Of a stretch of 64,000 bases of DNA, positions 39,750 to 50,432 are shown one piece after another. Both the position numbers and the translations under genes were made by a program. The notes under the pieces were generated by a model. That model saw only the letters and a program-made list of their open reading frames with translations, was not told the DNA's origin and did no database searches. Origin of the DNA: Pyrocephalus nanus (taxonomy: Eukaryota; Chordata; Aves; Passeriformes; Tyrannidae); NCBI GenBank assembly GCA_038380795.1, contig CM076266.1:33058145-33122144 (forward strand). Reading direction: 5' to 3'. The number at the start of each line of letters is the position of its first letter. Within the stretch, counting starts at the first letter, position 1.

Positions 39750-39802
39750 TGCACTAGATGACCTTTAAAGGTCCCTAGCTATTCAAACTATTCTATTATT
39801 TG
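39750..39802 (+). mobile_element. CR1 LINE, very short 3' end fragment
   Basis: About 50 bases match the extreme 3' end of CR1: ACTAGATGACCTTTAAAGG followed by TCCCT, a decayed CCAACCCAAACTATTC block and ATTCTATTATTTG in place of the tandem octamer. Extreme 5' truncation is normal for this family. Confidence 0.8.
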
Positions 39803-42095
39803 CAACACTTGACTGTAAAAGTCACTCTGCCTACATATAAAGTATCTTTTCAATAAAATGTAACACTTAATATGTTTATTGACTTAAAACCATTCAACAA
39901 AAAGAAAGCAGTGGTGATACTTATGTTCAGACCACAAATTAATACAATTAATTTGACCATCAGTGTAATTAATACATTGACCAGATAAGTAGAGTTAGAG
40001 CTTCAAATCAACAAGCTCTCTCACTAAGTTATACAAAATTTGAAGTGCAGTTTGCCTATAAATTGGTGTCACAAAAATCATCAGATCTTCAGAAATGTAT
40101 GGTCAATTTGCCACCAAGTATAGGAAGACATTATTTATCTTTTTATTTCCACTGTAGAAATAATGCACTAAAGGTATTTCAGAAAGACTTTGATTTTTGA
40201 AAACAAGTACTCTCTTTCTTCCAAGTCTAACAGAGACACATTTTTATTAAGGCTAAATCACGCCTTACAGGACACAGTTAGGAGGAGGAAAGGAGGACGT
40301 ACAACTGGCACTTGAGACATATTGCCAGTGCAAAGCTGCCAAAAGCACACAGCAGGGAGCATGTTTTGGCTATCATGAGCAGAATAAGCATGCACTCCTT
40401 AACCACTGCCAGCTGGCATTTATTTCCAAATACAGAATGCTCACTAGGCAGTTTGGAGACTGGACATACTCCTAACTTTAACTATGCTCCCATAAAAACG
40501 CGTTGCTGAGATACCTCATTAACCATGCCTGTCTCCTAGCTGACTGCCAAATGAGAAAGACTGAATGGCACAGAAAAATCATACATTTCTCCCTATACAA
40601 AAAAAAAAAAAGTACTTAAAGTATATCCAAATATACTTTAGCGCTTACGGTAAGAGAGATTTTAAGAGTGTTGGAAGATGTTCTGCCAGCATCTCAAAAC
40701 GAAGAAGATGCTGTCACTCTCTGTTATACATAGACAGAGAAAGTGAAATCCAGAGACACAGAGTACCAAGAAGACACAGCAATGAACAGAAAGAGTGGCT
40801 AGCATTGTGATTATAAACTATCATGTTTAATACAACCTCTAGCAATCCTCACAACAGACGCTCTGCTTTATGTGCCGGGGCAGATTTGTGGGTAGAAGAT
40901 TAATGTCCCCCTCCATCTGCTAATGACTATATAGGTCCCCTGGGCTTTGCACCAAGGGTACTTTGCCCTTAGGATGAAACAAAAAATGATAATTTGTGTT
41001 CGTTGCTACATGAGCTTCCTATTTCCAGCAACACTTACAATTGCTAAATGTGTATTATTTCAACTTTATCTAATGAAAACATATTTTATCAAGGTAGTTC
41101 AAGTGTGATTCCAAGCGGATTTTCAAAGAAATCAGTTAAAAGGAGAACAAATCAACAGGGGGACACTTTTCACTTTCGAAGTGCTTTCCTGACACACACA
41201 GCCTGCATAGGTATTTGTCCTGTAAGTGCTCTATTCATTAACTTTTCACTGTAGTTTCAAAGTGACTTCACTCTTTTGGATTTCCCTTTCTCTATTGCTG
41301 ATAGCCTGCTGTCATGGACCAAGCAACTTGGAAATAAGAAATGTGCCAGAGACTGCCACTTAAAGGAGAGGGCACTAGTTAAAGTCTTCATTTCCTTCAG
41401 AGGATTCTGTAAGTGGATTTTAACTTACCTCTGTTAACTGTACCTTTGCTCCTGAGAACCGAAAGCAAGTCAGAGGGAGCTTGATACCATCATAGTCTTC
41501 ATGGACCTAAGCCAGTTTGATATCCTGGAAGAATACAGGGAAAGAACAGTTACAAAGTTCTGAAGGAATAAGGCAAACATACTCATCACCAGAACAATGA
41601 TTCTCAGGGCAAAATCAGAGGATCTTAAAGCTATCTCAAATATCCATAAATGAGAAATCAAAACCAGAACATTGCTTCACTTAAGTCTCTGAATGTGGTT
41701 TCTCAGGTTCATGATGTGTTTCCTTTCTTCCTTTTCCCACTACTATCAATTGCAACACTGACTCCTCCTCAGTTCTATCTGAAGGAAGAAATAGTTGTCC
41801 ATGCCAGAATTCCCTATGAGCATCCAAGGGAATTCCAGGGACGGTGTCTACATTATCACCAAGCACATGCAATTAACTTCCCCTAGTTTACCCAACTTAA
41901 CTTTGGAAGAGGCTGCAACACCTCTGCAGCTGAGCCATCAACACAAGAAAATTCTACCCCCTTTTTAAAAAAAGGAAACATGATTTCAGTAGCATGGCTT
42001 CTACCAATCATTTTGATCCAACTGGGCACTGTTTCTGTCAAGCCATTCCTGCCTAACAAGAAAAGCAGGACAAGAGAGAAAGCAGTCGAGAGGAG

Positions 42096-42126
42096 AAAAA
42101 AAAAAAAAAAATAATAAAAAAAAAAT
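42096..42126. repeat. A-rich low-complexity tract
   Basis: An A15 run followed by TAATAAAAAAAAAA, interrupted by single T residues. It is a degenerate homopolymer. Confidence 0.85.
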
Positions 42127-43852
42127 TAAAGGCATTGCTCTTTACTGTCTTTCCTCATCTTCAGCAGAAAACTGTCTGGTCTCAGACTCTACCAGAGTGC
42201 AGAAACCTCAGCCAAAAAGGACAATTTTTTCTCTCTCCCATCAGCAGCACTACAGTACGAGTGTTAAACTAAAAAAGTGCTCTGTCTTATCCAGCCCTTA
42301 GTACTCATGATATTACTTCGAAAACACTTCTCTAGTGGTTTCCCAAATAAGGAAGTACTCTAAATCAAAGATAAACACTTAACATTGTTAAAATTCATTG
42401 TACAATGCAACCAAAAACCCAGCCTGATTTTGTATATCTTTTGTTTCCATATGGCACTTATTGGAATCAACAGAGCTCCTCCCAGATTTCTCATCTGAAT
42501 CTAGCGATATTTGGCCTTTTTCTTATGCTTCCTCAACAACTCATTTCAGCTTTCATTTGAAAATTAACAGAATCATCTTTTCCTTTAATCTGTATACAAT
42601 GTGAGAAAACATATCCTTAGTACGATTTAAATACACAGAGCAGTTAAAAGAGATTCCAAGTTGCTAATATCTCCTTATTACTAAATCACTCTCAAGTGAG
42701 AGTCTGACTAAGTCTGACTTAGAGCTGAAAAGCTTGAACCTCAATGCTAAAATTTTTAAAAAAGAAAAGAAAAAAAATATACAGTTAAGAACACTAAAGA
42801 CAAAAGCAGGACTCAAGGAATGTAAGGGGCACAGCAAAAAACTGTAGCTTCCCTCCTGTGCAGGGAGTACAAGATAGCATATCTCCAGCCTGATACTCCT
42901 TTGAGCAACAGCTTGCTTTCCTTAATGTGCCTCCTCAATGCGCATCCTGAGGCCTGAACACGTAGGCAGCCCCTGGAGAGAAAAGCCAGTGAAGTCTGTG
43001 CGTCCTACAGAGCACCAACAGCAATCATTCGGTCTTTTATGCAAGCCCCTTCTACCTCTGCAGAAAGGCCACACTCAATCTGGTCCCCAGAGAAAATACA
43101 GCAGCCTAAATTGATAACATCTACTTACACTGCTGCTGATTAGATAGATACTGTCTCTGACAGTCTTTCTGAAAAGATGAACAAGAGTCTTAACTTTTAG
43201 GCCTGACTCAGAGCTAGCATATCTAACTCAAGTACTGGTAAAAGGCATTTAATATCATTTGTGAAAAAAACCCAGAACCTATCTGTTTGGGGGAGGAGCA
43301 AGGGTATTACTCTTGATACATTCCTTCCTCCTCCCACAAGTAACCACATCTGCACACATATATAAGTATATGTCTCACATCTGGATACCGGATAACAAAT
43401 ACAACTTGTTCTCCACTACTGAATTTTCCAATTCGAACATAGCAGCATCAACATATAAAGTTCACGCTATTTCAGTGAGATACTGTTTGAATGAATAATG
43501 CTGGAAGGATAACAATTCATGTAACACACATTATTTGGCCACTGCCAACTCAAGGGAAAAACGAAGTCTTAAGGCCAAATCTGTCAGGATTTCTGGTGGC
43601 ATCACTAAGACCTCACACAGATGCTCAAGACAAGCGGGACTGGTATTTTGTCGAACTTAGCACAAAGTTAGTTCTGAGAAATATAAAAGGACTCTTTGAT
43701 AAAAGCATCTTAAATTCAAGCTATATGTTACAAAACACAAATGGTCAAACATGATGACATAGTGAGTGAGTCCATCAACAAAGAGTACTCTCATTACATC
43801 AGGTACAAAGGATGTGTCCACAATCAATTTAGGCTTCAGTAGCCACTCTGTG

Positions 43853-43888
<36 letters not shown>

Positions 43889-43912
43889 AACCACAAACAA
43901 ACAAACAAAAAC
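43853..43912. repeat. Poly-A run of 35 followed by CAAA units
   Basis: 35 A residues are followed by an imperfect (CAAA)n of about 25 bases. The upstream 300 bases do not resemble a known gene or SINE, so a retroposed tail is possible but unsupported. Confidence 0.85.
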
Positions 43913-44303
43913 ACTATTATTTTTTTTTACCATAAGAGTCATTTCAAATTTAGTATGTTACATACCTTCCCAGACTTGCAAAGAACTCACCTACAGTAAC
44001 CGCAGCCAAGTCCAGCAAAGATAACCACTTAACGTGCATCACATTGACACGTCAGAGCTATTCTCAGCACACGGCAGCAAGACTGTGCCTAGTCAAGGCA
44101 CTTTGCTCAACAGCTTAAACTTGTTCCTTTGCACGTGCTCTTTAGAAAACCATATTAATTCTAAATTATCTTAGCCATGAGTATTATACAAAGGGTTCCT
44201 CTGATCCCACAAACAAACAGCTCTTTGCTTCTAAGACTATAGTTTGAAAGACTATTTAGCATAACTCTTACAGTACTTAGTTTCTCTGTGAGAAATCTTC
44301 TCC

Positions 44304-44700
44304 CAGAATCAGAATAATTTAGGCTGAAAAGGATCTCTGGAGGCCACGTCCTCCAATTCCTAGTCAAAGCAGTGCTGATTTCAAAGTCAGAACAAGGTCT
44401 TCAGAGTCTTGTCAAGTTTCTAAATCTCCAAGGGCAAATCTTGCAACCTCCAAATACCTCAGGTCGAAGTTTAAGTTTTTTGATTGTTGGGGTTTTTTTT
44501 CCTTATGCCTAGTCAGAATTTCTCCCTGTCTATCTGTGACAACTGCACTTCACCCTTTCTCAGTACACCTCAGGGAAGAGCATTGCCCTCTGTTCCAAAA
44601 CAGCCCTTTAGGAAATGTAAGGCAGCAATTCACCTTCAGCTTTTAATCTACAGGTTGGCTAAACTCAAATCCCTCAGTATATACTCCAGGCACCTGCTGA
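44304..44700 (-). mobile_element. CR1 LINE fragment, 3' end (older copy)
   Basis: Read on the plus strand it is the reverse complement of a CR1 end. It starts with AGAATCAGAATAATTTAGG and GGATCTCTGGAGGCC, then a CTCCAAGGGCAAATCTTGCAACCTCC-type block. Near 44.50 kb come TCCTTATGCCTAGTCAGAAT and TTTCTCCCTGTC, matching the 'TTCCTTATGTCTAGTC..AATTTCTC' part of the coding region. It ends near CTCCAGGCACCTGCTG. Divergence and internal indels are heavy, so it is an old insertion with the element's 3' end at 44304. Confidence 0.85.
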
Positions 44701-47700
44701 AACAAGTTAAAACTCTTTATGAAAATGTAACAAAGCCTTTCACCTTGAGCAAATAGCATTCTTTGCAGGTCCTCTGACATAAAGAAGACCACTGACTACT
44801 TTATTTTCTGATCCCAAAACAAGTGCTCCTGAGGACTTCAGAGAAGCAGCATGAAGTATTCAAGAGGACAATGCACTTTTTCATGAGTGGCATCTCAAAC
44901 CACCCAAACACTCTGAAACAGTGCTTTTTGCAGTGTCCAAATGAAAAAAATATCAACATTTAAAGAAAATTTAATGTGGTTTAGAATGTAGCTAAACAGC
45001 TTCTTGCAGTTGACGCCAGAAAAATAAAAGAGGTGATGTGCAGCTTCCTTTGACTTTCCTTTGAACTCTAGATTGAAAGCTTTAAAGAACAGGATTATTT
45101 TTATTAGTTGTATGTAAGATTTTTGTTAAATTAAATTTCCAAATAGTATCTAATGCTAACATATTTGTATCCAATTCAATGGATTAGAAAAACAGTTTCT
45201 AAACATTATTTTGAGATAGAGTGCACTGCATTACTTTGATGAAATGAATGATACATGCCACTCTCTCAACAGTGTTAATTCCAAAGCATTTTCAGAGAAT
45301 CTAGACATAGGTCAAAACAGATACAAGATGAAGGACATGTGAGAAAAGGAAGATCTGTTACCTGCACTGAGCTACTGAGAGCACTGGCAGAATAAAGCAT
45401 GCCCTCACAGGGAGCGAATCAGGTTTCATTCAGAGACCCAAGGAAGACAGCTTTCTACAGAGCTTTGTAGTATGTTCCCCATATGCAAGAATGGGTTTAA
45501 TAAAGATTCTATTTATCATTTATTTAAAGCTTGTCTTCTATTACTTTGCTACACATTGCTGCCTCAGGGAGCAGCTTTTTCATATCTGCCTAGATAAGAG
45601 GTAGAACCTCCAGAATCATGACTGCCAAATACTCCAATAACAATCAGCAGCCCAGACCTTAACATTATGACGTGCAAGTTCAAAACCTGTCCCCTTAGCA
45701 GATGCAGAAGTTCTATCCAAGAATGGAGTATGTATTAACATTGAGAAATAGGCATGGAAATATTTATACACATAAACACACATGTACGTTCATTTGTGTA
45801 TACTGTAAGCAGACTTGTGCATATTACACACATACCTAAAATAAATATGCCTTCAGCAATTTAAGTACAGTAGCAAACACCAATGTCTGCAAATATTCTG
45901 TATTCATGAGAGGAAAGCCATGGCAAACGCACCAGAGTTAGTGGCACCTATTCAGTGAGCCTTCTGCAACTCTGGAAACACATGTGCACTCACCTCACGC
46001 AATCCAGTAACTCCTCACTCCAGCCTACTAACCAGGAGACACTGCAGTGCTGCACGAGAAGCAGAAGAGAAACTAGTGCCCTTCCAGAGAGGGGCCCTTT
46101 CCTGTACCCAGCACAGACACACACACTGGCACAGGATTCAGCTCAGGTCTGAAGTTTTACACATAACCTTGCCATCACCAGTCTAACAAAAAGAACAAAA
46201 CCCACTCTATGTGCCAAGCTTTTAAACACTTTTACGTCTCGAGGTTTGCTTCCTGCCTGCCCCCCATCCTATCCTCTCCATTTAGCTTACATAGAGACCG
46301 CCTCCAGAGTGCCATGCTAATTAGCAACAGCTTGCACTCTATATTAAAACCAAAAATAATAATATTAAAAAAAAAAACCTAGTGAAAAGAAAACCTGAAT
46401 GAGCTCATATGCATTTCATCATGTCAGTAATATTGGCATATTTTAACTATACTTACATAATTTTAATTCTGATCTAAGCAGCAAACTTGCTGTAATTGCT
46501 GAAAAATAAAGTTATAAATTAGACATGTGATATGATAGGGTCTACTGCCCTACAGACTTGCTATAAAGTTCTACAAAAATATATATGTCTGTAACCAAGA
46601 CTAACAATAATAAGCTCATTGTGTGAGGATAAAGAAAGGAGGTGAACAGTAAAGAAAAGCTTGGCCAGTGTAGAAAATAAATCCAAAACCTACAAAGTAT
46701 TACTTCAACAAACTAAGTATTTAATAAAATGAAGTTCTTTTTCTCTTTCAATAATATCAGTAGCTCCTTAAAAAAGAAAAAACACATTTCTCATAGGTAA
46801 ATGTCTATTCTATAAATTCTTTACACTTTCTTGTATTTTGTTTGGCTTTTTCACAATGGGCTTAATTATATTTTCTTATGTCTGTACTTCCTACATGTCC
46901 AGCATTTACCAGTTTATCTACCTTGAATACAAACTGAACTGTAGACTACAGAGAATGAAAAGTTTAGTAACTCTTCAAGTCTTAAAGATTTCTCATTACA
47001 GCAAATGGAATACTGCACACTGCTTTGAGGGAGGGAAATACAATTTAACTGACATTTCAAAAGTGTCTTGAAACTAAAAGATTGTTTCCTAGAATATTGA
47101 ATATTTAATTAGAACACAACCTACAAATAAGAAAAAATTGGAAATAATTTCTCCCCAATATCTTGCCTAAGCTTTAACAATATTTTGCACTTGCAATAAT
47201 CATTGTAATGGACTCCATTATTATAATTAAGATCAGTTAAGCTGTATTAAGGAATTTCAATAATTATTGCCTCCCTCTAATAGATAAACAAGGAGAGAGT
47301 CAATGACATTGAAAAACAACAGATTTAATGCAGATAACTGACAGAGTTCACTGCTACAAGATATTACTGAAACAATAGGTTATAAAAAGAGGCAAGAAGA
47401 TATTAAAATCTTGTGCATAAAGTAAATCCTAGCTAAGAAGGGTTAGAAGAAACTTCCACCCTAACAAAAAGCACACTGCAATTGCTCACAACAGCTGGAT
47501 GACACTGGTTGGGCTTTATATTGTATCCTATTGGGGAGTGGCAGTTTTTTAAATCATTGCTTGTATCACCTACTAGGAGAATGCCACCCTGGTTTAAACT
47601 CCTTGGAACACTGATCTTACAGGTGTATTATCCACAGAAGTCAGTGGGGACTTCGTTTGTGCTACATAGCCACCATATCCATATTGACAGAAGTGTGAAA

Positions 47701-49230
47701 ATGGATGATCCCTTTCAGACACACCTGACTCAAACTCCTACTGTACACACCTGTGGGTACTTCATGGTTGGGAATTTGCTAGAATAATTCATCCTATGTG
47801 AGATATGTGAGAACTCTGAGCCTTCTACACCTTGCCCACACTAGAGACCCATTACCCCCAAAACGAGCTTTAACAGTTTTACTACAGACACAGACAAAAT
47901 TACCTCAGCAGAGAACCAAAAAGCAGTCCCTGGTGGTGCCACTCTTTCTACCTGGAGAGAACCTAAATTTCTCATGTAACAGACACTTCACCATACTTAG
48001 GTATTTCAGAATGAATTAGCCTGAAAATTCAAGAACATTTCAAGACCCCTCAGCTCTGCAAGAAGGTGCAGAAGAGATGTGAGGTACCCCAAAGTGCGAC
48101 CATCTGCTGTGGAGCCACTTTGCATTCTTCACCAGCACGCTTAGCCACAAAATAATGACAACCCAGGTTCAGGCACTCTCATTTACTAATACTGTGACAC
48201 TATGAATACAAGGACAAATCCTGCAACCCTTCATCTAGCAAAGCGTATTTTTCTGGAAGCTGACCCACATAAAAAACCGAGGATCAACCTTCTCTGATCA
48301 TTAAAACAGACACAGACAGATGCTGACACATCAAGCTCTTACCCAGAGCTTGGTTCATAAAGGAATGATTTAATTAATATTTTAAATCAAAACCAACTTT
48401 CTTGATTGAAAAACAAAGCACGCACCAACTCCCGACGCTCTTATTTTAAGAGCAATGGTTTTTATTCAGTTTTGCTTCCAACTCTTCCCAAATGACATAA
48501 CCAGAACTGCAAACAAATGATGTCCACATAGCAACTTCTACCACAATGACACAACCAGTCTAAATTTACATTGACACCACTTTACCTTAAATCAGCTTCT
48601 CTCACATGCACAGGCTTTTGCACTAGGTATCCAATTCCTTCAGTCAGCCATAACATCATATATAATTAACCTATGCTTGCTAAACTTCCTCATGAGAACT
48701 CTTCCAAGAGAAAGAGGCGAAGAGCATTGTTAGTGAATTTCCTCTCCTTGGGCTGTTGCTGTACTGTCCTGGTGGTCACCTCACCTTTGGATCCAGCACA
48801 GTCCTCAGGCAGTAATATTTTGTGTTGCTTCATTAACTACTTTGTTTTCAGAATCCACACTACAGATCTCTTCAAAACCTGTCTCTCTTCAAAACATAGT
48901 TAGACGTTTATTGACAATAATTTAGCCCTTTCTATTTTGTTACACATGGCTTGCTGAAATGCTGTTAGTCTCGGCCGAAGGCAAAATATCAACACTATCC
49001 AAACCAACAAAATTCTGCCACAGATTCAGCTGACCAAACTATCACTCTGCATACTGCAATAACATGCCACTAGAAAACAACAGAAATGCACTAACAGCCG
49101 CTCCTATTACCTCCTTGTATCAGCGCCTGCGACACGCACACACACTGCCGAATCTTCACACTGTATTTGCTAACCACAGATCTCTCCCTGGCAGGGAGCA
49201 GAAGGGATCCCGCAGACCTTCACACCGCCA
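44701..49230. other. Non-coding DNA approaching the CpG island
   Basis: No exon recognised. CpG frequency and GC rise gradually after about 49.1 kb. A segment at 47.6-47.66 kb (CTTGGAACACTGATC... CAGAAGTCAGTGGGGACTT) vaguely resembles the same ancient amniote repeat type as that at 34.9 kb. ORFs up to 92 codons here have no known motif. Confidence 0.5.
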
Positions 49231-49470
49231 GCCTCATTCACCCAGAAGTAATCCCCGCTCCAGCCGCACAGCTCCCTTGCCACCACGTCCCAACAATATC
49301 CTTCGGCGAGGACATGAGCCGCAAAACTGAACTTCACTTCCAAAAGGCGCAGGAGAGCCGCCCTGCACGCCTTCCCGGCCCTTCCCCGAGTTCCTGGGGC
49401 AGAGAACTACCAGGAGCTGAAGTGAGCAGTCGGCTGAAGGACGGGCACCGCGGCTCTCCCTGCACAGGAA

Positions 49471-49485
49471 TCTCACTCACAGGGC
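49471..49485 (-). other. Donor-like splice site, minus strand
   Basis: On the minus strand GCCCT|GTGAGTGAG has a perfect GTGAGT intron start but a poor exon end (CCT instead of MAG). If used, exon sequence would end at 49481 and the intron would run leftwards. Confidence 0.3.
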
Positions 49486-49996
49486 GCACATCGCTGAGGT
49501 TTTGCTCTCGCACACCGAGCCACTCTGCCCAGCAAGCGCTGCCGAGCCCCAAAGCTCGTTTTAGCCATATCTGTAAACATCAAGTTGTTTGTTTGTTTAT
49601 TTTATTTTATTTTCCGCCAAAACGGCCGCTCGTTCTGGCCAACGCCGCCCGACAGGAAAGCAGCCCCGGGGTCAAAGGGGGTGCCGGGCTGGCAGGGTCC
49701 CGAGCACAGTTCAGCGCCCCATGTTACCAAACCAGTCCCCGGCGCGCCTGGGGCGCGCTTTTGTCTGCGGAGAGGAAGGTACGGAGCGCCCGAGCGCTAC
49801 CGCCACATCACCGCGCTCACTCGCGGGCTGCAGCCCAAAATCACGACCGCGCCGCCGAGCGCAGCCCGCCCCGCGTCCCGCCGAGCCGTGGGGGGAACGC
49901 GACCCGAGCGCCCCGCGCTGACCCGCTCGGAGCTGGCCCAGGGGCAGCGCGGTCCCCGCGCGGGGGGCACGGACACGCGCAGGAGGCGTGTGGGGG

Positions 49997-50034
49997 GTGT
50001 GTGTGTGTGTGTGTGTGTGTGCGTGTGTGTGTGT
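49997..50034. repeat. (GT)n microsatellite inside the CpG island
   Basis: About 19 GT dinucleotides with a single GC interruption follow a G6 run. Alternating purine-pyrimidine DNA of this kind is prone to form Z-DNA under negative supercoiling, such as arises behind RNA polymerase at promoters. Length polymorphism is expected. Confidence 0.9.
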
Positions 50035-50120
50035 CTCCACCTCCAGCACCACCACCCGAGAGGGCACAGCCGGCAACGCGCCTCGCTCCCCTTCCCACCT
50101 CCCCCGCGCCGGACGCGGCG

Positions 50121-50133
50121 CGGCAGGTAAGAA
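50121..50133 (+). other. Strong splice donor, plus strand (candidate exon 1 end)
   Basis: GCGGCAG|GTAAGAAAG matches the donor consensus MAG|GTRAG completely, with the exon ending at 50126. It lies in the densest part of the CpG island, as expected for the end of a non-coding or partly coding first exon of a rightward gene. An open frame reaches the site but stops immediately inside the intron. Confidence 0.5.
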
Positions 50134-50161
50134 AGCGACCGCGCCGGACCGCCGCCGTCCC

Positions 50162-50175
50162 CGCTTTACCTCGCA
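50162..50175 (-). other. Good splice donor, minus strand (candidate exon 1 end)
   Basis: On the minus strand CTGCGAG|GTAAAGCGG agrees with the donor consensus at nearly every position, placing the exon end at 50169-50170 and the intron leftwards. It would make the GC-box side of the island exon 1 of a leftward gene whose first intron fills the left part of the window. Confidence 0.45.
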
Positions 50176-50235
50176 GGCTCCCGCTCCCGCCGCCGCCCCG
50201 CCAGTGCCGCCGACAGCGGCGACGGCAGCCCCGAA

Positions 50236-50267
50236 CCCCCCGCCCCGCCCCGCCCCGCCCCGCCCCC
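50236..50267. promoter_or_regulatory. Tandem GC boxes (CGCCC repeats)
   Basis: Five consecutive CGCCC units flanked by C runs read GGGGCGGGGC repeatedly on the minus strand. These are overlapping Sp1/KLF-type GC boxes and also a potential G-quadruplex on the minus strand. They lie just upstream of the plus-strand donor at 50425 and inside the exon implied by the minus-strand donor at 50170. Confidence 0.75.
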
Positions 50268-50419
50268 TGGCGGGGCCGCCGGGGGATCGCGCGCCCCCTT
50301 GCCGCGCGCGGGGCGTGAGGGAGCGCGGGGTCCTTCCGCCTGCGCGGGGCTGGGAACTGGGGAGCGGGGATCTCCCCGCTGCTCTCCCCGTTGGGAAACC
50401 CCGCGGGGATCTGCGGCGG

Positions 50420-50432
50420 GGGCAGGTGAGGG
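50420..50432 (+). other. Strong splice donor, plus strand (alternative exon 1 end)
   Basis: GGGGCAG|GTGAGGGGC matches MAG|GTRAG fully, with the exon ending at 50425. It gives an alternative first exon for a rightward transcript starting near the GC boxes. Confidence 0.45.

Larger units (their letters stand above)
39803..44300. other. AT-rich non-coding DNA
   Basis: No exon or RNA gene recognised. It contains an A-run near 40.6 kb, a broken A-rich tract at 42096-42125 and the long poly-A at 43.85 kb. ORFs are at most 87 codons and show no known motif. Confidence 0.55.

Noticed and set aside
47580..47700. Frame with a repeat-like CAGAAGTCAGTGGGGACTT segment
   Set aside because: Probably a decayed interspersed repeat; too diverged to name and not a credible exon.
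49167..50318. 383-codon plus-strand ORF through the CpG island
   Set aside because: GC-rich DNA has few stops, and several frames and both strands are open here. The frame reads the GT repeat as alternating Val-Cys, crosses strong splice donors and has no recognisable domain.
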